DNA of 64,000 bases. Origin: Rhizopus arrhizus (taxonomy: Eukaryota; Mucoromycota; Mucoromycetes; Mucorales; Rhizopodaceae). The stretch covers positions 124,001 to 188,000 of the forward strand of contig JAKZZE010000027.1 in NCBI GenBank assembly GCA_024220505.1, given 5' to 3'. Below, one piece after another: positions 23,650 to 35,788 of this stretch; the stretch's first letter is position 1; each line of letters begins with the position of its first letter. Under the pieces are notes generated by a model that was not told the DNA's origin, ran no database searches, and saw only the letters and a program-made list of their open reading frames with translations. Made by a program: the position numbers and the translations under genes.

Positions 23650-25210
23650 TGATATTTAGACTTGACAAATGGATACTTCTTTTTACTTACCAGCACTATT
23701 CTAAAATTTTTAAGTTCCTTAGTTGATCTGACAGTTTTTGTCCTCAAATGCATCTGTCTTTTATATACTTCCGCAACTCTGACTCTGTCTTTGGTTACTA
23801 AATCCTTTTTTGCGCCGTATGGCTTTATTCCACCACAGCCTATCTCAACACCACGCTACGAAATGATGATGAAATCCTGTTGGCCCAGCTTGTACCCAAG
23901 GAGTGCCTTTTCCTTTAAATTAAAGTAGGTAGTATTCTTACTCACAAACGTCAGAAATGCATAGGTTTCGACAGGGAAATGTGATGAGATGGCTAACAGC
24001 ATAAGATATGTCTAAGGGTAAAGAAGAGGGTATGGTTGTGCCAAGTTGAAACGATAAATAAGCAAAGATTTGAAGCTATATAGGTTGTGTTTTGAAACAA
24101 TTGTAAAAAGAGTGCAAGATTAAATCTAACAGGGCACCAAAGAGAGGAAGTAGAGTGGTATTAGTGTCAATCCCAAAGGCTTCAATCCGCTTCTTGCCAA
24201 TAGTTTCTACTTACAAATGGTCTGCTTATGACTCTAATATGATCGTGTTATTGATACCTTCACATCTGCTCAGATCATTCAACTTGAAAACGTTGAAAAT
24301 CCTAAAAAAAAAACAATGTGTTTGAACAATCTTTGATGATTCCTCACTCCTTTTTTTTTTTGTCAATACCATGCTGCGCCTGATGATGCACCCCATTATG
24401 ACAGAACGGATCAGCATTCTGCAAGCTCGATTTATCCTCAGTTCTTTAAATCTTCCTAATGATACGTTTCTTTCCCATCTACTGTCACACATCAAGTCAA
24501 ACTCTGATCAATCCCGATGGCACAGGTTATCAAAGACTGTACTCTGGCAGCATTGCTCTCGGTTGAATCATACCTACAAGCATGACTGACTGCAAGACAA
24601 TTTCTCACATTGGCATTCGGCATCTCATTCAAAATTATTGTTACTTTGTGGTCCCACTGTGTCACTAGATCCTATCCTCTGGATTTCATGTCCGAGGCTG
24701 AATGTAGCTTGGTTTTCCGCTACCTGGTGGGCAAACCAGAACCATGTCCTAAACATCTTGATCACTCTCATATCAAGAAACAAGGCAATCAATGCTTTGA
24801 TATGCACAAATGGTCACAGCTATCATTTATTATTGAAGATTCCTTGTCTTTCCTTCTAAACTCACTACCCACCCGCAAGTCACGTTCCTTTCATTCTCTC
24901 TCTCTTTGATCTCACCATTGATCCGCCGTATGTTCGATCCTCTTTGAAATCAACACTCTACATCATCAAAAATTACCTCTTTCTCATTCGCTTTCTCTCA
25001 AAGGCTGACTACCCAGAACTCAAACTGATGTCGGCGACATATCTTTATCTCCTTACACATTCACATTCTCTTTTTTTTTTTTTTTTTTCTTTTTTTTTAT
25101 CCTAAAGGGTCTTTTTTTGATCCCCATACACTCCTTTTGACCTGACTTGGGCGATTAGGGTATATTGAAGACACCGTGCACTCATTAAAGTCTTTTATTA
25201 TAAATAAAAC
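23650..25210 (+). mobile_element. Decayed LINE (Tad/I-like) ORF2 3' part
   Basis: Broken plus-strand frames match the other LINE relics here: SVNPKGFNPLLANSF near 24.15 kb, MTERISILQARFILSSLNLP near 24.4 kb, SLDPILWISCPRLNVAWFSA near 24.66 kb, then remnants of the terminal CCHC (CPKHLDHSHIKKQGNQCFDM) near 24.75 kb. The order (post-RT thumb, then DPIxW, then zinc knuckle) equals that of the relics at 38.4-39.2 kb. Beyond ~25.12 kb a 3'-UTR-like piece (TTGGGCGATTAGGG ... TTTATTATAAATAAAA) ends the element. There are multiple stops and frameshifts, so it is inactive. Confidence 0.6.
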
Positions 25211-25607
25211 TTATCTTCAACCGTTTTATTTTAATTTACACGGAAATTAAAAAAAAGACGTGTAAAATATAAACTATGTCTAGTAAATCAGACCATTTTT
25301 ACACAACATGAATCATTTTAACTTTTTTTTTATTTCTCCCTTTCTCTTTACATATTTGATCCTTATTCAATGTATGAATAAATTGGCCCTGTTTTATTTT
25401 ATTTTTATTTTTCCCCAGTTTAGCTATTTTTCAATCATAAAAAAAAAAAAAACGTGAAAAATCCCCCACATACACGACGAAAAAAAAAGCCCGCTTATTC
25501 GCCCATTCAAACAAAGAGCGTGTATATGTGTGTACAATAAAGAACAAGTGATTGCCTTTTTTTTTCCCTTTTTTTTTAAAAAAAAAAAAGTTTATTTCTT
25601 TTCAATT

Positions 25608-27237
25608 ATGTCTGAACTGCTTCAAAAATCAGAACCTATTTCAATATTAAAACACCAAGTAAAATAGAATTAAAATAAAGAAAAATACAGTTAAATAACA
25701 AAGCTTGATTAGCCAAGTTCTTCTTTACAAGAACCCAGCTCATTAGTTGGTAAATCAGCTCGTGTTATGTTGAGTGAAGACGAAGAGGAAGAAGGAGAAG
25801 AAGAAGAAAATATAAAGTCTGATGACGATGAGCCAGGAACAGAACCAGTGTCTGCAGAAGCAATGGAATTACTCCAGACTGAAAAAGTATTTAAAACTGG
25901 ATATTTATTAAAGAAGGGCGAAAAAAGAAGGGTAATGAATTAGGTGATAGTTAAGAGAAGAAAGTATTGACCAATTGTTATTAGAGGTGGAAAAAGAGAT
26001 GGTTTGTGTTGAGAGCAACCAAGTTGGCAATGTACAAAGACAAGAAGGTAAATGGATAGTTTATAAATCATTTAAAATATTAATCAAATCATAGGAATAC
26101 AAATTACTTCGATTAATTGATTTACATGAAATACATAAGGTAGTCCAAGTAACCACGAAGCATAAATATAAATTTGTATTTGCCTTTGTTACACCAAAAA
26201 GAATGTATTACGTTCAAGCCAATGATCAAAATGATATGAACGATTGGTTTTATTTCATCAATCAAGCCAAAGAAGAACAAAAATTGTATGACTTGGATGA
26301 CACGAGTTCAATTGATCGTGATCAAGAATTTGCCAAGGATGTCATCTCTTCTTATAAATCAAATCATCTTTTACAACAAAAAAAAAGTAATGAATCTCAT
26401 GCTGTTAGTATTCCTAATCACTCAGACCGATCTTGTGGAGATTATTATCCAGCATCACCTACTTCAGATCCTGCTACTACTTTACATTTGATTGAAGGTG
26501 TTGCAAGCTCAGAAGAAGATGAGGAATACAGTGCGGATAAAGCGAATATTGAATTAGAAGAGAACAGAAATAGAGTACTTATCGAGGGATATTTATTAAA
26601 ATTAGGACGTAATAAGGTACCGCATATCCCCTCCCCTCTCTCCCCTCTCCCCCTTTTTTTTTACTTCTTGAGAAACTGATCATTATGAGTAGGGATGGAG
26701 AAAGCGTTGGTTTGTGTTGAGAACAGATACATTATCATATTATGAAGATGATAAGGTATACATTAACATAATAGTAACAAGAATAGAGACTAATCAGCAC
26801 AACAGGAATACTCTCCACATCGTATTATTCCATTAGACCACATTATTGATTCATTAGAAGTTGAACCAGTCAGTAAAAATAAACAGTACTGCTTCAAAAT
26901 TATTATACCAAAACGAAGTTATGTTCTTTGTGCACCCAATGAAGTTAGTATGGAATCATGGCTTAATTCATTAGTTGTGGCCACAAGAAGAGCCAAAAAG
27001 GAAACGTTAGATGAAACTCAAGAACAACGTGCGTTGTCACGGATACCCGAGAACACAATTGAAAAATTAAACTCAACTCCATCCAGCCATTCATCTGTAG
27101 AAAACATAAGCCATCTGTCGGGTCTAAGCGGAGCAGGCGGTGTAGGTGGTGCCGGTGGTGCACTAGGCGGTGATGGCAGTAGTATACCAATGCATTATCA
27201 AAAAGTATCAGAAAGGTTATCAAAAAAAATAAATTAG
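25608..27237 (+). CDS. Tandem pleckstrin-homology (PH) domain protein, Opy1/TAPP-like
   Basis: This is probably a phosphoinositide-binding adaptor at membranes; yeast Opy1 and animal TAPP proteins share the two-PH layout. Exons are 25608-25658, 25713-25931, 25985-26047, 26095-26616, 26693-26755 and 26806-27237, giving 449 aa. An acidic linker (SEDEEEEGEEEE) precedes PH1, which starts VFKTGYLLKKGEKRRRWKKR and ends MNDWFYFINQAKEE. A Ser-rich spacer follows, then PH2, starting RVLIEGYLLKLGRNKGWRKR and ending VSMESWLNSLVVATRR. Both have the KRWFVLR beta-strand and C-terminal Trp. The two PH domains have introns at equivalent places, before (K/G)W(K/R)KRWFVLR and after the next strand, which points to an internal duplication. 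A Gly-rich tail (SGAGGVGGAGGALGGDG) ends the protein. The stop overlaps that of the convergent bZIP gene. Confidence 0.85.
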
Positions 27238-27779
27238 TTTATTGTTGCTGCTTTAGAATCCAATAATAGCTGTTGGTGAACAGAGGCCAGTTGTGCTTCC
27301 AATTCCAGCACACGCTGTCTGTTTCTTGATTCCTTTTCTGATATATGATTGACTTTAGATTCCAAAACTGCGACCTTCACTCGCAGTTGTTCATTTTCTT
27401 TATTCAATTCTTGTACTCTGTTCTCCAGTGACTCCATTCTCAGTGTTTTTCTTAGGCGGGACCTGCGTGCAGCGTCTGTGTTGCGTTGTCTTTTGAGTAT
27501 CACTTCCATTGGTTCATCGATAGATCTCTTTCTACTTGTAGGTTGTTGTGTTGATTTCAGTGATAATAATAATTTGATGGCGGATAGTTTGTTTTTATCG
27601 TGGTTATCTCCTGAAGACAGGATGGATTGTATACGTTCTTTTATTTGTTCTTTGTATTGTCTGTCTTCATCCACTATCGATCCTCTTTGTAATAACTTGG
27701 TCTCTCGTAAGTCATTTTCCAGCCAGTCATTCAAGTCGTTAGCATTTAAACCCCAGCAAGTTAATTTGTCTCTGTTCAT
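27234..27779 (-). CDS. bZIP transcription factor, Gcn4/Cpc1 type
   Basis: This is a nuclear DNA-binding activator of the type that controls amino-acid biosynthetic genes. It is an intronless 181-aa frame. The basic region LKRQRNTDAARRSRLRKTLR (about residues 94-113) closely follows Gcn4 (LKRARNTEAARRSRARK), including the invariant Asn-x2-Ala-Ala-x-x-Ser-Arg. The following leucine zipper is MESLENRVQELNKENEQLRV, continuing VAVLESKVNHI. The N-terminal part includes WLENDLRETKLLQRGS and a Ser-rich stretch but no clearly recognised activation motif. It is shorter than yeast Gcn4. A plus-strand TATATA-type box lies at about 27874-27883. The 5' leader is CT-rich, and I saw no compact Gcn4-style series of uORFs between TATA and ATG. 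Targets such as CPA1 in this window are plausible but inferred. Confidence 0.85.
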   Translation of the reverse strand: MNRDKLTCWGLNANDLNDWLENDLRETKLLQRGSIVDEDRQYKEQIKERIQSILSSGDNHDKNKLSAIKLLLSLKSTQQPTSRKRSIDEPMEVILKRQRNTDAARRSRLRKTLRMESLENRVQELNKENEQLRVKVAVLESKVNHISEKESRNRQRVLELEAQLASVHQQLLLDSKAATIN

Positions 27780-27873
27780 TTTATGAATGTATGTGTATGT
27801 GTATCGTTTTCAGCAAGAAAAAAAAAAAAAAAAAAAAAAAGAAAGAAAGAAAAGAGAGAAAGAAAGGATGGAC

Positions 27874-27883
27874 AATATATAAA
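27874..27883 (-). promoter_or_regulatory. TATA box of the bZIP gene
   Basis: The minus strand reads CTTTATATATTGTC about 95 nt upstream of the bZIP ATG, followed by a long pyrimidine tract (27818-27860) typical of the leader just after a fungal start site. Confidence 0.45.
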
Positions 27884-28276
27884 GAAAGAGTGAGAATGGA
27901 TGACACATGAATCATCAATTGCTTATAATAAATTTAATTGGTTGCTTTGATGATTTATTATCATTTTATTCATTCTGATTGGATCATTCATTCCTTTATT
28001 TTTCCACGGTTCCTTTCTTATCTTTCTCTTTACGTTTATCAAGCAGATATTATGAGGATGGAATACTCTCAAATGATAGTATTTTTCTATTTGATTCATA
28101 TTTTGTGTGCTTTTATTAGACATGCTTTTTACAAGTGATATAAATATATGAGAGTGTATGTGTATGTGTATATGGTCGAGATGATAGCATGTTGAGTCAC
28201 AAAGTGTAATCAAATCAGATTGGATGAACCATTTGCATTAATTTAATTTAATACAGCCAATCGTTGTGCCTAAACA

Positions 28277-29920
28277 TTAGTTTAGCAAAAATGTATTATT
28301 TTCTTTCCTTTCTACTTCATCGACATCATCTATGCTATCATGATCAATCGCCTGAATTCCTTCTGGTTGAGGTTTATTTTTTCCTAAAGTTGGATGCTTA
28401 AAGACGATATTGCCTTGATGAATATTCCAAAAGCATCTTGCGCCAGCTGCAATGGTTACAATCAGTAGTACCATGGCAACCACTGTAGTGAATATTAAAA
28501 ATTGTCTTGTATGTAAATAGGGGTCGTATGCATCCCCTCGAGGCTTTGCAATAAGATAAAGACGGTAAATAAAGTATGCCAAAGAACAAATACCAGACAG
28601 AATAGAGACAGCCATACCATATTTGTTTTCTTGATAAACAGAGAACATAGCGACGGATAGCAGACACCCACCGAGGATGAAGACCAAGACTGTTTCCGTA
28701 ATGGATTCTGAATATCCCAATCTGACGGATGGAATCAGTTGTGCAGCGAATGAAAAGATGAAGAAGAAGTCGAGTTTCAATAAAGTTAAGAAAAAATTTG
28801 ATGTTATTAACGCAGAACGTATCCTATTTATATGATGAGTACAACAGTATTAATAATCACAAGAGTACCTTATATCTGCTGAAAAATTTCTGTAATTATC
28901 CCAAGCAAATTGTTTACGAAGGTTCCATCCAAGAAAGACCAAAGCAATGAAAAAGGCAGGAATTAAGCCAATGATTGTATATTCAATAGGTCTCATCACA
29001 CTTGCATAGAAATCCTTTGCATCCTCCATTCCCATCAGATTACTACTCCACCTTGACTCTACTGGTTTCCAATAAGCTTCATTTCCACTAAATGAAAAAA
29101 AAAAAAAAAGTTATAAATTAAAATCAAGATAATAAATCCCACTTACCAAACTGCATTTTCTAAAATAACGTGTTGCTTAAGTTGGATTCCTGCATAACTT
29201 TTTTATAATGTTATTTCAACTGATGAGGATGAATACAAAAATTCTTTTACTTACGCTATTAAAGAAAACATTGTTAAAACATTTTAATATTAATCATTAT
29301 TACTTACCAACTACTAACAATCCAAATGTAATCAAGGCACACAATTGAACTATTGACATGTAAACATAAATTGTCTATATCCGTCATCGTACCCTACCTG
29401 TATTTCTTTGATGTAAGGCATCGATACATAACACAACTTGAAATACTTGAGAAATAATAAATAGTGAATGATAGATTAAATCAGATTCACTCACGCCTTC
29501 CTCAACCGGGGTCGCTTCACAGTTTTGAACCAATCCAAGATGATTTTTGATAACAATGCCTTCTAATATAGAAATAATAATGGCTTCAAAAGTAATCAAG
29601 CATAATGTGTATGTGGATTCTTTTGTTTTCAATAAATCTTTTAATAACATTCTGAAAAGAAAAAGAAGGACAATGAAGTGGTCTTTTTTTTTTTTTTTTT
29701 TTTTTGTCCTTTTATTTATTGTAACCATTACTCAGCCTCTTTTCTTTCCACCCCCAATGACACCTTTGATTTCATTTGAAGGCTCAGAAATGATTATTCA
29801 CCTCCTTTTCTTCTTATTAAATCATAATGTGATATATCAGCCACATATTATTTATAGATATATTCTCACCTATGCTTGATCAACCTTAACTTTCTATTCA
29901 CTCTAAAAACTGAATTTGGA
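28277..29920 (-). CDS. UPF0658-type Golgi multi-pass membrane protein, with a candidate 1-nt exon
   Basis: This looks like a fungal UPF0658 (predicted Golgi) multi-pass membrane protein of unknown biochemical role. Visible exons on the minus strand are: about 29920-29870 (…RKLRLIKHR, true start unresolved), 29651-29401 (MLLKDLLKTKESTYTLCLIT ... LCIDALHQRNT), and 29349-29308 (VQLCALITFGLLVV). Then come a single C at 29255, 29197-29147 (AYAGIQLKQHVILENAV), 29087-28869 (NEAYWKPVESRWSSN ... NYRNFSADI), and 28823-28277. The last exon holds at least four membrane spans and ends in an acidic cytosolic tail (HDSIDDVDEVERKENN). About seven or eight spans are present in total. Introns of 52 and 57 nt flank the single C, both with GTAAGT donors. 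The family name rests on recognition of sequence style and is moderately sure; the N-terminal exon is provisional. Confidence 0.6.
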
Positions 29921-30488
29921 TGAAAAGAAATATAACAAGAAAAAAAAGGTTAAAAGACATCACGATTAAACAAGTTGGAGATTTCTTATTATAAATATTG
30001 ACTTGTTTTATTGTCGTCTTTTTCTTTTCACGCCTTTGTTTGTCTTGTCTTTTTTTTTTTTTATTTTTTTTTATTACCAGTTCACTGGATCAGAAAAGTA
30101 TTCAAGTGTAACCGAATCTGTAAATACTAAGCAGAACCCCCTCCCTCTTCATTTTTTTTTACAATAAAAATCTTTGTTTTTCTTTCTTTATAAAGATGTT
30201 TGAACAAAACTCAAAAAAATACAGTTCATATCTGACAAAACATTTGTCACAAAAGAACTTCTGCTGCAATAAATGTGACACGAATCGCTCACACGTTTCG
30301 GATTCCTATCTGGTCTTTCACGTCTTTTAAAAAAAAAAAAATCTTGTACACACAATCTGACATTATCCTACTAATATGCGTAGTGTGATACACACATAAA
30401 AAAGATATTATAAAACATAAGTGTCGTTTGATTCGTGATAATTTTGAAAAAAATTGTTTTCTTTATCCTTTTTACACGCATCTGTAGA

Positions 30489-30629
30489 TTATAAATCCCC
30501 AGGTACAGGATAGCCATGGTATTCGTGATGCTCAAAGTTTAATTTTAAAGGGAGATTGATTGGATGCTTATATGGTACTGGGGCATTGGTATCAAAGAAA
30601 AAGGGTAACAGCAATAATAATCTGGCCAT
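30489..30629 (-). CDS. Small ORF, 46 aa, possible short secreted or membrane peptide
   Basis: The minus strand has an ATG at 30629 and a stop at 30489-30491. The product starts MARLLLLLPFFFDTNAPVPY and continues KHPINLPLKLNFEHHEYHGY to PVPGDL. A short hydrophobic N-terminus is followed by a His/Pro/Tyr-rich tail. Composition differs from the surrounding A/T-rich spacer and the tail reads as coding. I recognise no family. It stands alone between the UPF0658 and prefoldin genes. It could equally be the last exon of a longer gene or a chance frame. Confidence 0.4.
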   Translation of the reverse strand: MARLLLLLPFFFDTNAPVPYKHPINLPLKLNFEHHEYHGYPVPGDL

Positions 30630-30699
30630 ATCTTAATTATTAATTAGTAACATTATGCGAAAAAAAAGGTTTGGGTTTTACAAAGCACACTGAAAAAAA

Positions 30700-31200
30700 A
30701 AAAAAATAACCTAGACTTTATTTGTACTCGTTTTGTTTTCAATTTTAAAGTTTATCAACTGCGCATACTCTATGAAAAAGAGCAATTTGATGGAGCGCGC
30801 TATTAAGACAATTGATGAAGGACGTCTTTCTTTCCCAGAGACAATCGACTAAACTACCAAGTTATTTAAAACGCCCAAACTGAACCCAAAGTAGGCTTAT
30901 TTGAAATTGCTCTATTATTGAGCTACCTTTGTATCTATTTTATGAAGCTAAAGAAAGTTACATGGGTTGTGTTTGTCAGATGTTTGTGCCTGATTTTATA
31001 TATAAAACATCTGATCACCACATTGGCGCTAAAAAAAAAAACCAGCAAGAATACTTGTACGATGAAACAAATAGAGACTACAAGTATCTTTTTCATTCAG
31101 AATGGAACCTAGTAGAGTATCCATTAAGCCTTAGTCTCTTCTCTGTTGATACAAATATAATCTGAGTTGAAATTACTGCAAAAAATTACTCTTGTTCAAA
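30700..31200 (+). other. Spacer with weak coding remnant
   Basis: Fragments such as MERAIKTIDEGRLSFPETID near 30.79 kb and EYLYDETNRDYKYLFHSEWN near 31.05 kb look like eroded coding sequence interrupted by stops. The family is not identified; a decayed transposon is the likeliest source. Directly downstream is the prefoldin promoter. Confidence 0.3.
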
Positions 31201-31243
31201 ACGCGATTTTTATTTTCTTTGGTTAAAGAGCAAACACTACAAA

Positions 31244-31782
31244 ATGTCCAATATTAGAATGGTAAAAATAAAAGACTAATCTTCATTAGTCCATGACTCA
31301 TTTGTGTGTGTATACATAGCTGAACGAAAAAGAAGAGACTGACGGTGACGTCGAAGTTTCTTGGGTTGATCAAGAACGTATTAATGAATTTAGTAAATAT
31401 AACGCTAAAATTGATGATTTAGAAGAAGAATATGAAAGACTTAAGGTAAGAAAATAATAACAAAAGAGAGAAGAGAGAGAGCGAGAAAGAAAATCAAAAC
31501 GACTCACACTGTAAGTAGAAAGAAAAGGAATATTTAGAAGATGTCGGAATGGAATTAGAGTTAGCCGATGAAGATGAGCCAGTTCGTTACAAGATTGGCG
31601 ATGCCTTTGTTCACATGAATGTTACTGAAGCAACTGAAAGAATTGAAAAGGACTCTGAAAAGCTTGGTTTACAAATAGAAGAAGTGAAGCAAACGATAGA
31701 CAATATACAAGGAAAAATGAATGAACTGAAAAAGTCATTGTACAGCAAATTTGGAAATGCCATCAACTTGGAAAAGGAATAA
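31244..31782 (+). CDS. PFDN4: Prefoldin subunit 4
   Basis: This is a beta-type subunit of the hexameric cytosolic prefoldin chaperone, which hands nascent actin and tubulin to CCT. Exons are 31244-31261 (18 nt, MSNIRM), 31320-31445 and 31519-31782, giving 135 aa, the usual family length. Signature segments are VSWVDQERINEFSKYNAKID, then YLEDVGMELELADEDEPVRY and KIGDAFVHMNVTEATERIEK, with long coiled-coil helices at both ends. The first exon is very short, so the start depends on the 58-nt intron; the spliced frame is the only one that supplies LNEKEETDGDVEVSW. It converges on NFU1 with 8 bp between stops, so the two transcripts must overlap at their 3' ends. Confidence 0.92.
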
Positions 31783-31790
31783 ACTATTTT

Positions 31791-32638
31791 TTATTTTTCA
31801 CCCAATCTCTTTTCAAGTTTTTCAAATTCTTGAAGTGCAATAGATTCATTTTCATCGATAACTTGCTCAACGCCTTGCACCTCTGGAATATAATGCATCA
31901 GCATGTTTTCAATGCCGTTCTTTAATGTCACCGTCGCACTATCACAACCTCTGCAACTTCCCTTGAGCTTAAGTTTAACAATACCATTTTCAAATCCACA
32001 GTATTCGATATCCCCACCATCTTCTTGAATAGATGGACGAATACGTGTGTCTAATAACTCCTTGATCATCTGCACTTCCTCTGGATCGTCAGGAAGGATG
32101 GTAGTATCACTTGTGGCTAAATCTTGATCATCATAAACAATCGGCTGTCCCGAGGCAAAATGGTCCATGATGGCAGCATAAATCTCGGGCTTCATCAACT
32201 GCCATTCCCCTGTGGCATCCTTGGAGATGGTGATAAAATCGGGCCCGAAAAAGACACCGGCGATACCCTCGATCTGAAACAATTGCTTTGCCAGAGGCGA
32301 TTTCATGGAGGATCGAACGTCAAGGAATTCAGCACTGCCACTGCCCAAGACAGGGACGCCGGGAATGAATTTTAAGGAATCATCATTGGGTGTTTGTTCA
32401 GTTTGGATAAACATCGTGCGGACTGTTTGATATGAGTCTTTCCTTTCTTTAATCCTTCATCATCTTATTTACCTTGCTGGCGTCCTAATAAAGAAGACAT
32501 ACGCTGAGCGTTGAGACGGTGTGTCCAGATATCTTGGCTTTTGGTCATGATATTTCTTTGTGTCAATCGGTTCATTTGAGGAATCGCTCGCAGTGGAGTT
32601 AATTTGGTTAATTGTCTCAAGACTATTCTGGAATTCAT
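31791..32638 (-). CDS. NFU1: NFU1, mitochondrial iron-sulfur cluster scaffold
   Basis: This is a late-acting mitochondrial Fe-S carrier that supplies [4Fe-4S] clusters to targets such as lipoate synthase and complexes I/II. Exon 1 (32638-32473) encodes an Arg-rich presequence, [20 protein letters not shown] and onward. A 50-nt intron (32472-32423) follows, then exon 2 (32422-31791), giving 265 aa. The Nfu N-terminal domain spans [19 protein letters not shown] through [13 protein letters not shown]. The C-terminal NifU-like domain has [17 protein letters not shown] and the cluster-binding CXXC in [20 protein letters not shown]. Length and motif order match family members. It is convergent with prefoldin 4. 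No frameshift is needed. Confidence 0.93.
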
Positions 32639-33038
32639 TTTTATTTTTTTTAAAAAAAGAGTTTTGGAGTTAATGTAACAAAATGCTGGAAAGAGAAAAC
32701 GAGAGAAAATGACAGAAGCACCATCTATGCTGTTCTTTTTTACCCTATTACGCAGTCACAAATGCCCTGGATTTCTACATGTTTTAAAAATGTTTGTGCA
32801 CATACTCCATAAAAGAGTTTGAATCCTTTCGGGTCGACGTGTCCTGTACAAATTTGAAAATGAATGACTTATTCCTTTTGAATAGGATGGTTTTGATATA
32901 GATGATAACCATCACTGCTTTCTTTTCTTCAATTTTCTTTTTTTCATGATAAAATAATCCAAATTTGATTCATTACTGCATATAAAAACAGAGTGTATAT
33001 GATAAAAAGAAGTAAATGGTCTGAAAAAAAGAAGCAAT

Positions 33039-33185
33039 TCAATAAAGAGCCTTTTGTTGTCTTATAAAGTACCCTGTTTTTGAAAGAAACATCCTCTTTC
33101 GATATTCAGCAAGATTGTCAAGAGCCAAAGCTGAGCTGTCAATTTCTGTCTCTTCGCTCGACTCAATGGAGGATGTGATAGATAC
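33039..33185 (-). CDS. Candidate terminal exon of a small unrecognised gene
   Basis: After a minus-strand acceptor at 33187-33186 (…AATCAAAG), the frame reads VSITSSIESSEETEIDSSAL, then ALDNLAEYRKRMFLSKTGYF and IRQQKALY before a stop at 33039. Acidic-serine composition followed by a basic amphipathic tail looks coded. One way to start is an ATG near 33285, with a weak GTTACA donor. The overlapping longer frame (from 33271) reads less like protein. No family was recognised and the gene model is tentative. Confidence 0.3.
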   Translation of the reverse strand, partial: VSITSSIESSEETEIDSSALALDNLAEYRKRMFLSKTGYFIRQQKALY

Positions 33186-33920
33186 CTTTGATTATTAAAG
33201 AAAACAGGATGAATTCGACACAGTGGCATCATCATAGACTTCTTTAGTTCAATTTTGTAACAAATGTCCATTTTTTATTCATCTTTTTTTTCTTTTTCTT
33301 TCATAAATTCGGCTATGCTATGCTCGTTTTACTTTATATTGAAAAGCGCGTGGATTGCTTGATTATGCTTTATGCTCATTTTATCACTGAAAGAGGTTTC
33401 TTTTGTTTGAATCTTTCTTTATCTATTTTCTTTCAGCCTTTTTGCTTTTCTTTGCTGTGAATCGATAGAAGAGAGATGGCTATAATTGTTTAGTTACCTG
33501 ATTCTTAATGTATTTAAATAGCCATCTTAATGAGTGAATACTCAATGCGTGCAAAACAAAGAGGTGGTGATACGTAAATTTGATTCGATAGATGCGCCAA
33601 ATATTAAAAAATAAAAAATAAACACAAGTTAAGGGCAAATTTAACAAGTATTCTATTTCCTCCTCTTTCAAAGGGAATAAGAAGAAAAAGAACAAACTTA
33701 ATAAACCATCTAAATTTAACTCAACCAGACTCTGTTCGCATCCTCCAAATATATCTTATTAACAAGGTCTCCTTTCTATTTTTTTCGTGCTTATGTATTT
33801 TATCCACTAATTCTGCATAAACATTCAAAAAAAAACTTTATTTAATGCCCCGTCCTACGCCCCTCTTTTTATCACTTTTTATGGAACGTCCCTTTTTCTT
33901 CTCTTTCTTCTTTATATCAA

Positions 33921-35304
<1,384 letters not shown>

Positions 35305-35730
35305 ATAGGATCGACGGGTGTATGTAAATAAACTTTTTCTTTCACCGCTCGCATCACATTTTATTGTCTATAAACAGTTCACATGTTGGAGCTTGAACTA
35401 AACATAACAATAAAAAGACTGAGTTAACTTTATTTGTTAATTTACCTTCTTTTAATTGAATGAAAAAAGGAAATAAGCCTTCATGTATAATTTACGATAT
35501 ACTTTTATTGTAAATCATTTTCACTAGTATTGAATAACAATACAACCTATTTTTATTTAAACATGTCTCATCTTCTTTTTTCTCTTTTTGCTTAATGAAT
35601 TCTTTATTAGCAACTGTTGAGGTTACACTAATCATAAACAATATAAAAATCCTACTCATTGGATGAAACATATCCAAATCTTTAAAGTGTAACCTTATTT
35701 TTTTGATTTATTTTTCTCGCTCTCTTTTTT

Positions 35731-35765
<35 letters not shown>

Positions 35766-35788
35766 GCTAGCTTTTGTTCCTTTTATTA

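Noticed and set aside
33480..33695. Hydrophobic 71-codon frame upstream of the kinase
   Set aside because: Phe/Leu/Tyr-rich translation of A/T-rich spacer, no start context or family.
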